A model generated the notes under the pieces. It was not told the DNA's origin. It saw only the letters and a list, made by a program, of their open reading frames with translations, and made no database searches. A stretch of 64,000 nucleotides of DNA from Euwallacea fornicatus (Eukaryota > Arthropoda > Insecta > Coleoptera > Curculionidae). The translations under genes were made by a program, and so were the position numbers. The stretch is from assembly GCF_040115645.1 (NCBI RefSeq), contig NC_089548.1, forward strand, positions 496,001 through 560,000. Direction: 5' to 3'. Shown here piece by piece: positions 24,963-36,800 of the stretch (within the stretch, counting starts at the first letter, position 1; each line of letters starts with the position of its first letter).

Positions 24963-26171
24963 TATACAGGGTGTTCTCGAATTACGTGGCCAAAATAATA
25001 CCGCAGATTGTTTGAGTGAAAATAAGTCGATTTAACTAAACTTCCCTCAGTCCAAAAGTTGATAATTATGGAGCTACAGGTTGTTAAAGTTGAAAAAAAA
25101 ATCACATTTTCTTTAATATCTTTCGATTTCTTTGAGTTGATTTCACGAAATTTCATATTTGAGGGTGTATTAGGACACGAAATTCAAATTTATTAACGAT
25201 TTAGTTGTTTCTTCTAGGGGGCGCCACAAGCAACCATTAGGATACATTTAAATCTCTGTAACTTTTTCGTGCCACGGTGTATATTATTTTGGTATTTAAA
25301 AACCTTTTTCCCTACCTTTTATACTTAGAAAAGGTATACTTTATTGACGTCGCTAGAAGCAACGGTTTTAGAGAAAAATGCATCTAAGCCTGATGATGCA
25401 TGCAAATTACCTTAAAATTATTTTCCGTCAAAAAAAATTAAGTTTTTCAAAAATAATTATTAATAAAGGTATAACAATAAGTTTTCAAAATCAAATATTA
25501 TTTTGACTATTACAACGGCAAAGTCCATAAACTAACAGCATATCCACCATTTCAGAATAAGTGAATTTATTGGCCATACTTATGGATATTTACAGGAACA
25601 AGAAGCGAAACTGACAAGAAAAACTGAGAGCTAAATAAAAAAACTGATATTTGAGAAACAAATTCAAGTGTTAAAATGTCAATTAAAAACATAGCCAACT
25701 GAGTTATTTACTTAAAAGCGCCAACGCAAATATGCAGCGCATTAGAATTATGCGTTTTTCTCCAAAACCGGTGCTTCTAGCGACGTCAATAAAGTATACC
25801 TTTTCTAAGTATAAAAGGTAGGGAAAAAGGTTTTTAAATACCAAAATAATATACACCGTGGCACGAAAAAGTTACAGAGATTTAAATGTGTCCTAATGGT
25901 CGCTTGTGGCGCCCCCTAGAAGAAATAACTAAATCGTTAATAAATTTGAATTTCGTATCCTAAAACACCCTCAAATATGAAATTTCGTGAAATTAACTCA
26001 AAGAAATCGAAAGATATTAAAGAAAATGTGATTTTTTTTTTCAACTTTAACACCCTGTAGCTCCATAATTATCAACTTTTGGACTGAGGGAAGTTTAGTT
26101 AAATCGACTTATTTTCACTCAAACAATCTGCGGTATTATTTTGGCCACGTAATTCGAGGACACCCTGTATA
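24963..26171. mobile_element. Young foldback element with arms of about 445 bp
   Basis: It starts TATACAGGGTGTTCTCG and ends CGAGGACACCCTGTATA. The arms extend to about 25410 and 25725 with only scattered differences, for example sharing GGGCGCCACAAGC against GCTTGTGGCGCCCC. The 315-bp centre has no transposase. It inserted into the terminal region of the Tc1-like element, splitting that element's right arm. Confidence 0.9.
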
Positions 26172-27696
26172 ATGAAATTTAAAAGATCAAAAATGTATTT
26201 ATATGTACTAGAAACATTGTTGTAACCAAAGATTATGCAATAAATAATATTAGTTAAGAATAAGTTAGCAAAAAACCTAATACTTCCAAAAATACTAGTG
26301 TCCGAATTTTAATACGAGTCACTGTAAGTACTGTTAGTCGGCTTGAATAGATTCGCGTACTAATAAAAGTTCAACTTTTATCAGCTACCGGATATTAAGA
26401 AAATGCAAAAAATAATCATAACAAACATAAAAACCATTTTCTCGGTCATATTCGGTGCGGCCTTGCAGCTCAAGTTTACTTTTACCGCTTGAATTGTATT
26501 ATTAGTTATAAATTCAGTATTAAATTGTTTTTGGAAATTTTACTGCTGAATAATTGTAACTTTTTTGTTACACGTCCAACAATCAACATCTGCCAAGTGC
26601 GTTTTTTAACATTTTATCAAAATTTTAAGCTTATCATAGCTTTTCGATTACGAACTTTAACATTTTTTTTAACCAATTAGGGTTTCGACCTCTGATGCCT
26701 GGAAATTTTTTATTCGAAATAACATCTTCAATCATTGGCTAAATCTACGAAAGTTATTTTTCTAAGACCCTGTACAGGAGACGCGACGGAATATTCATTC
26801 GTAATCCTTGTAATGGAGCCAAATAAATAAATTTTTCCATTGTCATGAAAATTGTTAGTTTAATAAAGGAACTCACGAAAAGAATGGTTTAAGATGTTAT
26901 TTGCACTTCGTTCAACAGTTTCAAATTTACTCAGTACCTGTTTCATTCCTTTGAGCTGAACCCAAAAACCATAAGTGAACTGAACATTGTATTCCTGAAA
27001 ATGGTCTGCTCTACGGCAAAGAGGATTGAACTAACTTCCAGACCAGAACCGGAAGTTTCAGGTTTCTCCGCGACGAGTTACAGAAAGCTTGCAAGTACAA
27101 CTTCTAGAGGATTAAATTGGTCCATGAATGCAACGAGGACGATCCTGATTGTTCCCCCTCAGTTTTGTTAAATGTTGATTGACAGACTTATGGCTAATCC
27201 CAATTTATTTATATTCGATTTGTTGTTCGGGCAAATGTATCTTTTTCGTAAATGGATTGGTTAATCGCCATAACTGTCCAGTCCGAGGCTTTTCACAGAG
27301 GAACACACTCGAAAGTTGAATGTGTGGGCTGGAATTCTTGGTGATCAAGCAATCTGGCCACTCTTTCTTCCGCGAAATTCCAATGGGAAATCGTACGTGA
27401 ATCTTGTGGAAACTCACATCTACCCGATTATTGTGAAGGCCATTCAAAATGAGGAAAACATTTTTGAAAAAGAAGTGTGGTTTCGACAAGGTTGAGGCGC
27501 CTGTCCGCATTTTGCAGCAAGAGTAGGCCAATTTCTGGATTAACATTTTCCCAATCGCTGGGTAGATCGTCAAGTATTTGTTGGGTGGCCACCCAGGTCA
27601 CCTCATTTAACAATCCTCGATTTTTTTGTAAGACCTCTTAAAATTAAAAATATATCTAATTTAACCGGATTCCTAGAAGAATTAAGGAGACGTATA

Positions 27697-28980
27697 CCAG
27701 ATATGCCGATATGAAGTAAGCGTCAGGATATAAATATCTCGATATAGGGCATTTGTTCTAAACAAACCTTTTTTTTTGTTTGCTTGGTTGGTATACAAAC
27801 TGACAAACATCTTTAGTACAAATCAAGTCCTTAAACAAAGAACAATATATTATTTCATTGTGCCAAAAATGTCGAATTTTGTACCACAAAATGATGATTT
27901 GCGGAAAGCATTAATTTTTTGCTTTAATTTGAAGAAAAGTGCTGCAGAGTCGCATCGAATGCTTGTCGAGGCATATGGTGATTATGCTTTATCAGAAGCA
28001 ACATGCAAAAGATGGGTTCAACGATTTATAAATAACAATTTTTATGTGCAGAATGAAGAACGTGGCAGACCACCAAAAAAGTTTGAAGACGCCGAACTGC
28101 AATCAATATTGGATGAAGAGGACACTTTAAGTCAAAAGCAAATGGCAGAAATGTTAAATGTTGCACAACAAACAATTTCTGATTGTTTAAAAGCTATGGG
28201 AAAGATCCAAACGTGTGGAAAATGGGTGCCGCATGAATTAAATGAAAGACAGATCGAGAACCGAAAAAACACCTGTGAAATTTTGCTTTAAAGGCACGAA
28301 AGAAAATCAGTTTTGCATCGAATTGTTACCGGAAGTGAAAAATGGATTTATTTTTAAAATCTTAAACGGAAAAAATCATGGGTTGATTCGGGACAACCAT
28401 CAACATCGACTGCAAAACCTGATCGATTCGGCAAGAAGGCAATGCTGTGTGTTTGGTGGGATCAGAAAGATGTGGTGCACCACGAGCTTTTAAAACCTGG
28501 TGAAACCGTTAATACTGTTCACTACCGACAACAATTGATTAATTTAAATAATGCATTGATCGAAAAACGATCTGAATGGGCCAGAAGACACGAGAAGGTA
28601 ATTTTGCTCCATGACAACGCACCTGCCCACAAAGCAACACCGGTTCAGGATACCATCAAAACACTTACCTGGGAGTTGCTACTCCATCGCCGTATTCACC
28701 AGACTTGGCTTCTTCGGATTACCATTTGTTTTCATCGATGGAACACGCATTGGCTGAGCAGCACTTCGATTCCTACAAAGAAGTAGAAAATTGGGTGTCT
28801 AATTGGTTTGATGCCAAAGAGGCACATTTCTGTTAGCGTGGTATCCATAAATTGCTAGAAAGGTGGTCAAAATGTGTAGAAAGCAATGGTCAATATTTTG
28901 AATTAAATTTTTTTATTTCCTTGTTAAAATTGGTGTTTTATTTTCACAAAATAGCGCTCGTTTCATACCGGTAGACCTGG
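27697..28980 (+). mobile_element. Mariner (DD34D) element with TA target duplication
   Basis: The left end CCAGATATGCCGATATGAAG and the complement of the right end, CCAGGTCTACCGGTATGAAA, are terminal inverted repeats of about 30 bp. TA flanks the element at 27695-27696 and 28981-28982. The 1284-bp length is normal for a mariner. It carries a single, mutated transposase frame. Confidence 0.88.
27869..28905 (+). pseudogene. Mariner transposase, inactive
   Basis: Starts MSNFVPQNDDLRKALIF and keeps NEERGRPPKKFEDAELQ, WVPHELNERQ, KSWVDSGQPSTST, LCVWWDQK, LLHDNAPAH and, in a shifted frame, PYSPDLASSDYHLF. It is broken by a frameshift near 28290, another near 28680 and a TAG in place of Trp near 28835. 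The first catalytic Asp (normally TGDEKW) reads Ser (TGSEKW). It would be about 345 residues if intact. Confidence 0.88.
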
Positions 28981-29103
28981 TAGTTGACGAGTGTCGCCTC
29001 ATCATATCTGAAGTTCCTGAAAATATTCGAAAAAATATGAAGCAACGTTTCTTTTACTGCATGGAAGTGGGAGAAAATCATTTTGATCATTCAGTTAGTT
29101 GAT

Positions 29104-31679
29104 TTTATCCAATTGTTTGGATAGTAACTTTGGGCGTTATTTTTCTGAAAAGTGGTGATTAAAAATTTTTAAAAATGGATATTATATTAAAGTGAATTTT
29201 GTTATCTTTAAAAGAGGGATCAGTCGACCCACGGTCTCATATCAAATATTAAAGCTGACTGCACCCCCACAGAGGAGGTTGTTTCAATAAATTTGAAATC
29301 CACGACATTGTGTGTCTCCCTCGAAAACAGAACCGACGAATCTTTGCGCTTTACTAAATTTTTGCAATTATCCAAAATGACTGTGCTCGATAGTTGTCGA
29401 TAGAACACCCTGTATGACATCTGCAAAATTTTATATGCATTTAGTGTTAATCTGATTGAAACACACTACAACCTAGTTAGGCAGCTTTAGATCGCTTATT
29501 GTCATATCAATCAGTATTTAATTCAAAATAAGTTTACTGTGTAATTGCTTTAACCGATTGTTGGTCTGGATCTATCACAAGCTCCCCACTATGTATGAAG
29601 AAGTATGATAGATAAATAAGAATGATCCTGTTCTCTCTAGGCAGAGTTCCTATTCAAGAGCGTTGACGCTACCGGGAATGTGTACGAGATATTTTTTTTG
29701 TGTGTTTCAAAAAAAAGTCATGGAGTAGTGGCACTGTGCTGTCGAAATTTGAGAGGTAATACTAATGCTTAACTTTACAAGTCCCTACTGAGGAGTAAAA
29801 ATAACATTTAACGTGACATTTAAATTTACCACTCTTTTACCAGATATGGACACCGGCAAATAAAAAATAGATTGATTTTGGTACCGATTTATCGGCACCA
29901 GTTATCACCGGTACGAAATCATGTAAATCTGGGAATAATCCATTTATTTATTTTATCCGAGGTATGGAAAGCAGTAAAATTGTGAAACGGCAAAACCCAA
30001 ATTATATAATGTTTTTAACGATGCAATGAATCTCATTATAGTTTTTGTAGCTTCTCATGATTTGACTTAAAAGGAAAAAACTGAAATCAAATTCAGCGGC
30101 AATAATCTTTCCTGATACTGTTTTTCCCTACGGGAGCGGTAAAGTGACGTTACCGCACGCAAACTACAAATATTTTACCTCAATTAAAAAAAAAATGTCT
30201 TAGATGCTCCTTTAACAAGGCCATTAACGCACTCATGCATTGCCAACTGGTCGGTCGCTCTTCAGTTTGCACACTTGAATTCGTGCGATAATGTATTGCC
30301 TTTTGAAACTTATATTTTAATGTATGATAAGTTGCATTTGTTTGTTTTATAGCATTGCTTTATAGGGTATTCTGTTACACAATCTGAAATACGCGACATG
30401 TATTCTCCACTTACTAATATTAAGAGAATAATCATCTTACTGGGTTCTCAATGCATATTATAAAAACTCTAACATGATAGTTGAAATTGATAATACAAAA
30501 ATACTCGGAAACAATAATTTTAACAGGAATACTTCTTAAAGACAAGAATATTTTCTTTTCTTAACCTTTTGGTACCCGACGATACTTAAAAGTCCTGCTG
30601 TATTTTTCAACCACTGCTCTATAATTAGAGCGTATTTCGACCCCTCCCTCTTGCATGTTAGTACTCCCAATATATCCTCAGGAGTGTGTGCACACGTGAA
30701 CTCGTATTTCTTCTTATTATTATTTGTTAAAAAGTTGTACTGTGTGAATTGTACCATGTCTGTGATATTTGGATTTGGTGAATCTATTGTAAATTTTTAT
30801 TTTATATAACAATATTTTTTGTTATAATTACTTTATTTTGCGTTACTTAATTTTTAGTGAAAAATGTATATTTTATTTGGTTTATATTTTCAGAATGAAC
30901 TTTTTTAAATACTGGACGGTACTTATACGTATATTTATATAAAAAGTACCTATTTTCCAAATGACGCGAAAATTAAAAAAATGTAAAATGCGTTTTTCGC
31001 ATTTCGTTTGAAAATAATATACAGAGTGTCTCAGTAACTCTGTTTGTTATAAGGTGATATTTCCGTTATGGTTAGAGATAATCGAAAATGTTTTGGGGGC
31101 AAATTGTGTAGTTTGATGAAATGCATTGTGTAATGGGACTTTACTGTTTTTACTACTTCCGGTTATACCCCAAGTCAATGTGACCTTCCTTAATTCAAAT
31201 GGAACATCCTGTATACTTTTTCATTTTTAGATTCTACACATTGAAGTGATTAAATACTTGTTAGGTCTCCTCATATCTAAGTCTTATGTTTAAATGGCTT
31301 ATTCGATTTCTGGCAGTACTTTCGTTGATATACTCTCCTAATGTTAGTAACGTATCTACGGAATGATCGTATGGATGTATCGTTCTTTAGTTATAATTTT
31401 AGATTAGTGTTAATGTTAATAGATGTACATATGTATTTAAATAAAAGCTGTCTTTGCTTGTTTTTTCTAATTCCATATTTTTAGTTTAGTTGGAAACATT
31501 GATAGTTTTTATACTAAGGAGAATTATTTTTGCATTTGTTGTTACTTTAGACATTGTTTTTTATTTTTTTACGTTGAAGAATGAAGATGTACACATATAA
31601 CTTAGATACATTATTTGTCCCATTTATTTAGAATCATCCGGTATGCACATAGTGTTTTAAAACATGTGTCCACAAATTA
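29104..31679. other. Intergenic region, partial repeat arms only
   Basis: About 2.6 kb between the transposon nest and the next foldback element. At 29405-29417 is the right tip of the decayed element to the left. At 31018-31240 is an unpaired arm starting TATACAGAGTGTCTC, with the internal GGAACATCCTGTATACTTTTT block known from other arms here. A 73-residue open frame at 30536-30757 (-) has no recognisable domain. No host exon seen. Confidence 0.4.
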
Positions 31680-32270
31680 AGGATGCAATTCTCTTTGGCT
31701 CATTGTAAGAAAAAAAGTTCCTATTGACATAGGTCCGCAAGAGAACCCTTTTCAAGATACAGGATATTAAAAATAAAGTTTTTTTCAGAATTTTGACGAT
31801 ACCTCAGGAGTCGTTTTAGGTAAAGAACTAACTATTTGTATATATATTATCATTAATATTAGTTACTTTTAGTAGCAGAAATTTTAAGGTTCATGGGGGA
31901 TTTTTTGTCCTTAATTTCTGGCGCACTGGAACAATTGGCATAGGGCTCGTTTTAGAGCTTCTAACCAACAGTACTATTTTTGTGTAGAAAACATTGTCGT
32001 TTAAAATATGGCTTCCAACTGCTAATTGTGCGAATAGGGTAAAAATTAGGGGCAAAAAATCTTAGATTAACCTTAAAATCTGCCCCACTAAAAAGTAGCT
32101 AATATTAGTGATAATATGTGTACAAAAGCTCAGTTCTGTACTTCAGCAGTTCCTAAGATATCGACAAAAAAAAAAAATTACATCCTGTGTTTTGGAAACA
32201 GTGCGCTTGCGGGTTCATGTTAATAGGAACTTCTTTTCTTGCGATGAGCCAAGGACATATACCAACCCAG
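31680..32270. mobile_element. Foldback element with arms of about 240 bp
   Basis: The left arm from 31680 (GATGCAATTCTCTTTGGCTC) pairs with the right arm ending near 32270 (GATGAGCCAAGGACATAT). Further matches are AAGTTCCTATT / AATAGGAACTT and the inner ATATTATCA..AATATTAG block. A short unmatched centre has no coding potential. It lacks clear TACAGGGTG tips. Confidence 0.65.
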
Positions 32271-33159
32271 CAAGTTAGGTTATTGTATTTTCGAACAAAA
32301 AATTTTTATTTGAATCGAAAACAAAAAATAATTCCGAGTTAACCGAAGTCTTCTCAAACATAATTACGAATGCAAAGGGTTAAGTTCGGAAATTTTCCAT
32401 GAACGTACCACTCATAAGTGAATATGAAATTTATTATAATCGGCCGATTCAGATTGAATTCGTATGTGATGAACCTAACTGCAAAGACTACACATTAAAT
32501 ATGTTCTTACCACGCAATCCAATTCCATGGCTGTAATATCAATTAAATTCTTAGCATGTATTTGCATGTTTTTATCCAAACTAATTTATGTAACACTCGC
32601 CTATTATTGAGGTCACTTTAATGCAGGCGTTTATAATGTTCTATTTGGCAGACGATCCTATAACGCACCATTTGATTATGCCTAAGATTTATAGTTTTAA
32701 TATTACTTAAAAGAGCACAATAATCTATAAGTTCTGTTATGGCCTAAATTGGTATGATACATTTAATGCATTCACTGCAATTAAAGGAACTTACCGAAAG
32801 ATATTTTAACACAGCTTGATAACAATATTGGAAGATTAATACTCTTATAGGGCAAAACTTACGCTCCCGCAATATTTTGATACTAGATGTGGAGGTGAAA
32901 ACTGACATATGAGTATTGTACTTACCAGGGTGGATCAAATATGAATCGGAGTTATTTTTTAAAAGTATATTGGAACAAGGTCCAAAAGTGGAAGGTACAT
33001 GTTATTTTTCTCCACGATCTCCTGATTTAAGAATAGAATTTTCCAATTATATTGGAAGATTCTTAACGCCGCTACCATAGAAAGAAAGGGGGAGTGTTTA
33101 CAACCAATTGCGCGTGAAGCCCTCAGGAACTGCATCCTTATAGAATCTTTCTTCTCCCG

Positions 33160-33757
33160 GTGCCTCTTTCAACGGGCCAAACATGCGATAGCCACACGAG
33201 GATGAATTCAGACTTTCAGGAAGACATTCCAAATTGTTGTTTTTTCAAGTCCAAAGTTTATGCCACTCCTCCAGGTACCTTGGAAGTATGCGAGAATGCA
33301 TTGTTCATGAGGGTTGCCAAATAGACCCCAAAAATCCAGAAGTTCCGACAGCGTTTCGAGCAAATTCGTTTCTGTGCCGCGAAGTTAAAAAGCAGTATTT
33401 TGGAAAATTGGTTTAGATATTTTGTGCTCTATGTATCGTAATAATGTTCATTCGGAGATAAGCGATTTATTCGCCAATGATTGTTTCACGGTAAGCAATT
33501 TTAGTATAACCATAAAGCCTTTGAATAAACTTTTAATTTTATGTTTCACCCGACCTCTCTTACTATTTAAAATTTTGGGAGGTGGTCGTTCCCCTATGTA
33601 GCAGGTAAAGGAAAGCACAGTCAATTTCCAATAAAAAACCTTCCCCCTCCCTACTAAAGTTGACGTGTCCAAAAACTTTTGCATAACTTCTGAAGAAGTT
33701 ACGATGAATCAACCGAAAAAACAGCTCTGTTTCATTTTAGCTGACGCACCTTGTAAC
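33160..33757 (+). mobile_element. 3' part of a decayed DDE element abutting the collagen gene
   Basis: The right end, from about 33655 (TTGACGTGTCCAAAAACTTT) to CTGACGCACCTTGTAAC, resembles the right end of the element at 9797-11482 in both order and motif (ACGTGTCCGAGCG ... TGTTTCATTTT ... CGACCACCCTG). Upstream, fragments such as ATPGTLEV suggest the transposase C-terminus. The left end is not identifiable. Its right tip lies only about 80 bp from the collagen start codon. Confidence 0.45.
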
Positions 33758-33835
33758 GTATTCGTATCGTACTTTGTTATATTATTGATATCCATAAAGG
33801 ACGGGATTTACTAAAGACTCCAATGTTTTCTTAGG

Positions 33836-36800
33836 ATGAAGTACGAGACGTACATCTTGACAATCTTAGTAATCGCCACTGTCTTCAATTGGGCTAATGC
33901 TAGAGTTCGAAGGAAAAAAATTAAAAAGGCGATTCCTTCAACTGAGGTCCCAACAACAGAAGATCCCAATTTCGGTGTAACTAAGGCAACTGTAGATGAA
34001 TATATAAATACCCCTTCTCGAAAAGTTGATCAGTCTCTAAAAATAAATTTATATCCCAAAGACTCAGAAAGTGAATATTATTCGCCAGATTCACAAAATA
34101 AAAATTTTAGAAAAAATAGAAAACGAAAAACTGTTAAAAGAAAAGTCGAAGGAATTCAAAATCAACAGCCAAGTGAGGATTATCTTACTGACTACGATTA
34201 TAATGAGGAAAATGATTACAATGAAGGAAATAACAAAGGTTTATGTGGTATAAATACGTAAAATTTAACAATAATAACAGTCAGAAACTTTCAGGTTTTA
34301 TACCTTTTACCACGCCACAACCACCTGATGAACAACCCCAATTTGTAGATGAATATCCCAAAGGTCGAGTGGAGGTTGTTATTAATGAACCATCGTCTGA
34401 AAGTCACGTTGCGGCATTTGACTGCAGCTTTGATGGAAAGTAAGTTTTTTCTTGAAAATGGGATCGTTTGAATTTAACGAGCTTTACATAAAAGATTCTA
34501 CAAGAATGCGGACAAATGGAGTGTAGGAGCATGTACAAACTGTACTTGCCTTGATGGAAAAGTGGAATGTACCACCGATGATATCTGCCCACAAAGTGTG
34601 CGACCTACCAGAATACCGCTCGTCGATGACCCTTATCCAGGTCTATCATATTAATATACGTAACTATAATGTTTCATTGACCTTTTTGTGTGTTTCAGGT
34701 CCCAGAGGAGAAACTGGCTCTCCAGGTCAGCCAGGCCGTCCTGGTGAGAGTGGTTTAGTAGGATCGCCAGGTAATCCAGGGATACCTGGTCCACCTGGTC
34801 CGCCTGGACCACTTCCTGATTTAACGGCTTATTACGCTCAATTAGCTGACGCAAATCGAGCCAACGATAAAGGTAATCTTTGAAAATCTACTACCTTCCC
34901 GAATTTATAAAGTGCTCAAGTTTGGTCTTGCACTCTTATTGGAACGAATTTAGGGGCAGCAAACTGGTTTCCATTTAATTAGCTTAGCATCATTTTCAGA
35001 ATCTTCATAATGTAAACTTAGTAAAAAACTTCTTAACACACTAGGCTGGCTAGCACCCTCACGAGCGTTCCGGCGGTTTTAATCCGAAATTTGCAGTCCA
35101 GCGTTCAACGAGCGACTCGTTGAACGCTCGACCGCAATATTTCACACTCGTGTGTTAGAAGTTAATTTTTTATCTTAACATGTAGGTAATATGTTATATG
35201 AAGATTTATGTAACTCCCATATTATTTAACTTATTCGTACTTCTTAGGACCGCAAGTGCTTGAACCTTTTCAATATGTGCAAGCTCAAGTGGGATCACCA
35301 GGTCCAAGGGGATCCCCTGGCGAGCAAGGTCCACCCGGCCCACAAGGATTCCAAGGTACTAGAGGAGAAATTGGAGAACCTGGACTTCCAGGTTCAATAG
35401 GACCAATAGGGCTAAGGGGTCCACCCGGACCTCCAGGAAAAGATGTATGCATCATATTATAAGTCGAATTTAATAGAATTGCATTAATTCTCTGACATAT
35501 TAGGGAGATAAGGGAGATGATGGAGAAACAGGTGCTCCAGGAGCTATAGGTGCACCGGGTAACAGAGGCCTTCCAGGAATGCCTGGCTTGCCTGGTAGGC
35601 GATATTTACACGTAAATGAATTTTAAAGCACTGTTTAGAGCGAAAACAGTGGGTGTATAAAATATTTACTTCATCCGTTACAAGTTTCCATACTCGGTAC
35701 TTAAAATTAAGTGACTTCGCCCGTAAACAAATTCGTTAAGTAATAATGCATTCAATGGGTCGAAAGTATATGTCCAACATGCTCCTTTTAACGTTTTCAA
35801 CGTAATGAGGTAACATACGTTCTATTAAAACTTTCCCTCAATTTTACTAATCAACTCGGTAGACTCGCAATTAACTCACCTTACAAAAATATTAAATATA
35901 CAGGATTCAATTTTCAGTATTTAAAATGAAAATATGTAAAAACGCTCGTGTCCGTCGATTTTTGATTGGAGGACAAATTTTTCATTATTTATATCTTTTC
36001 TCTTAAAAACATGGGTAAATGAAAAAAATGTTCACATTTCTTTCCTTATCAAATTATTACATGCTGATATTGATCGCCATTTACCTCTATGCAATAAATA
36101 AAATTTTGTTCCAACCATCGTCTTATATTACGTAAAATTTCGGGGGTAATTAAATCACGAATTATACCATTAAGGGTAAAACTCACATCCTTCTAAACCA
36201 TTCAGTGCTATATCACGTTTAAAGATCTTCCCGCCCTTATTTTATCTGTAACTTTTATTGTCAAAAATGAATTTTTTTCCTTACACTTTTTGACAAGCTG
36301 TCATTTCAACGGTAATAATGGCAGCGACTTCAAACCTGGAGGTTACAACCAGGTTACAATCACATTTAAAATTAGTTATCACTCAATACCCCTTCCCATT
36401 AAAAATTTTAGGGTTACTGCCACCCCTGGTCAGCGATTCAAGTTGAAGGGTTGTAAACGCAATAAAAAATTCCCCCCACCAAATCAAAAAATTACGGGTT
36501 TGTGCGTTTTTACACATTTTTATTTAGAATACTAAAAATCGAGGTGTTCAGTTTTCGTTGGGCCATCTTGAATAAAGTACCTTCTTGAATAGACAATGAT
36601 CAAAAGCTCTGAACAGAGAATAAAATAAATATTTCTTAACATCATCAATAGGACTCAAAGGTCATCGAGGGTTTCCTGGCTTGGATGGTCCAACTGGTCA
36701 ACAAGGTCCTCCTGGCGAAAAAGGAGTGCAAGGGGTACCCGGTTTCGTTGGGTTAACCGGCTCCCCAGGTGCTGCGGGTCCTAGAGGAGAAAGAGGAAGG

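Larger units (their letters stand above)
22522..26324 (-). mobile_element. Tc1-like element with IR/DR-type ends, carrying two insertions
   Basis: The ends are CAGTGACTCGCATTAATATT and its near-complement, flanked by TA on both sides (22520-22521 and 26325-26326). The arms match for about 150 bp to 22675/26172. The right arm then continues past a foldback insertion to a second, similar motif (GCAAGAATATTCGGATACG), giving the two-direct-repeats-per-arm layout known from IR/DR Tc1 elements. Without the two insertions it would be about 1.85 kb, a normal Tc1 length. Confidence 0.85.
21912..26774. mobile_element. Outer foldback element hosting a Tc1 element
   Basis: The left tip TACAGGGTGCTAGGGAAATA and the right tip (complement TACAGGGTCTTAGAAAAATA) begin diverged inverted arms of about 110 bp, with shared blocks such as ATAACTTTCGTA / ATAATTTTCATA and AGGTCG. 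The decayed transposase on the - strand has been split by the Tc1-like insertion at 22522-26324. It is the outermost layer of a nest three insertions deep. Confidence 0.7.
26860..29103 (+). pseudogene. Decayed DDE transposase split by a mariner insertion
   Basis: On the + strand, broken frames encode NVWAGILGDQAIWPLFLPRN, then VWFRQG near the second Asp, then a WPPRSP-like block and a stretch ending EELRRR just before 27697. The C-terminal part, DECRLIISEVPENIRKNM and FFYCMEVGENHFDH, resumes at 28982 after a 1.28-kb mariner. Removing the mariner and one TA restores the expected order. The far end (29405-29417) reads GAACACCCTGTATGA, the right terminus. Many stops. Confidence 0.7.

Noticed and set aside
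28316..28345. Possibility that the mariner is active
   Set aside because: First catalytic Asp replaced by Ser, two frameshifts and a nonsense codon.
30536..30757. 73-residue minus-strand open frame
   Set aside because: No motif recognised and no splice partners; kept only as a remark in the intergenic entry.
36290..36535. 81-residue + strand open frame in collagen intron 6
   Set aside because: It lies inside the non-autonomous element at 35893-36555, whose real coding relic is on the opposite strand.
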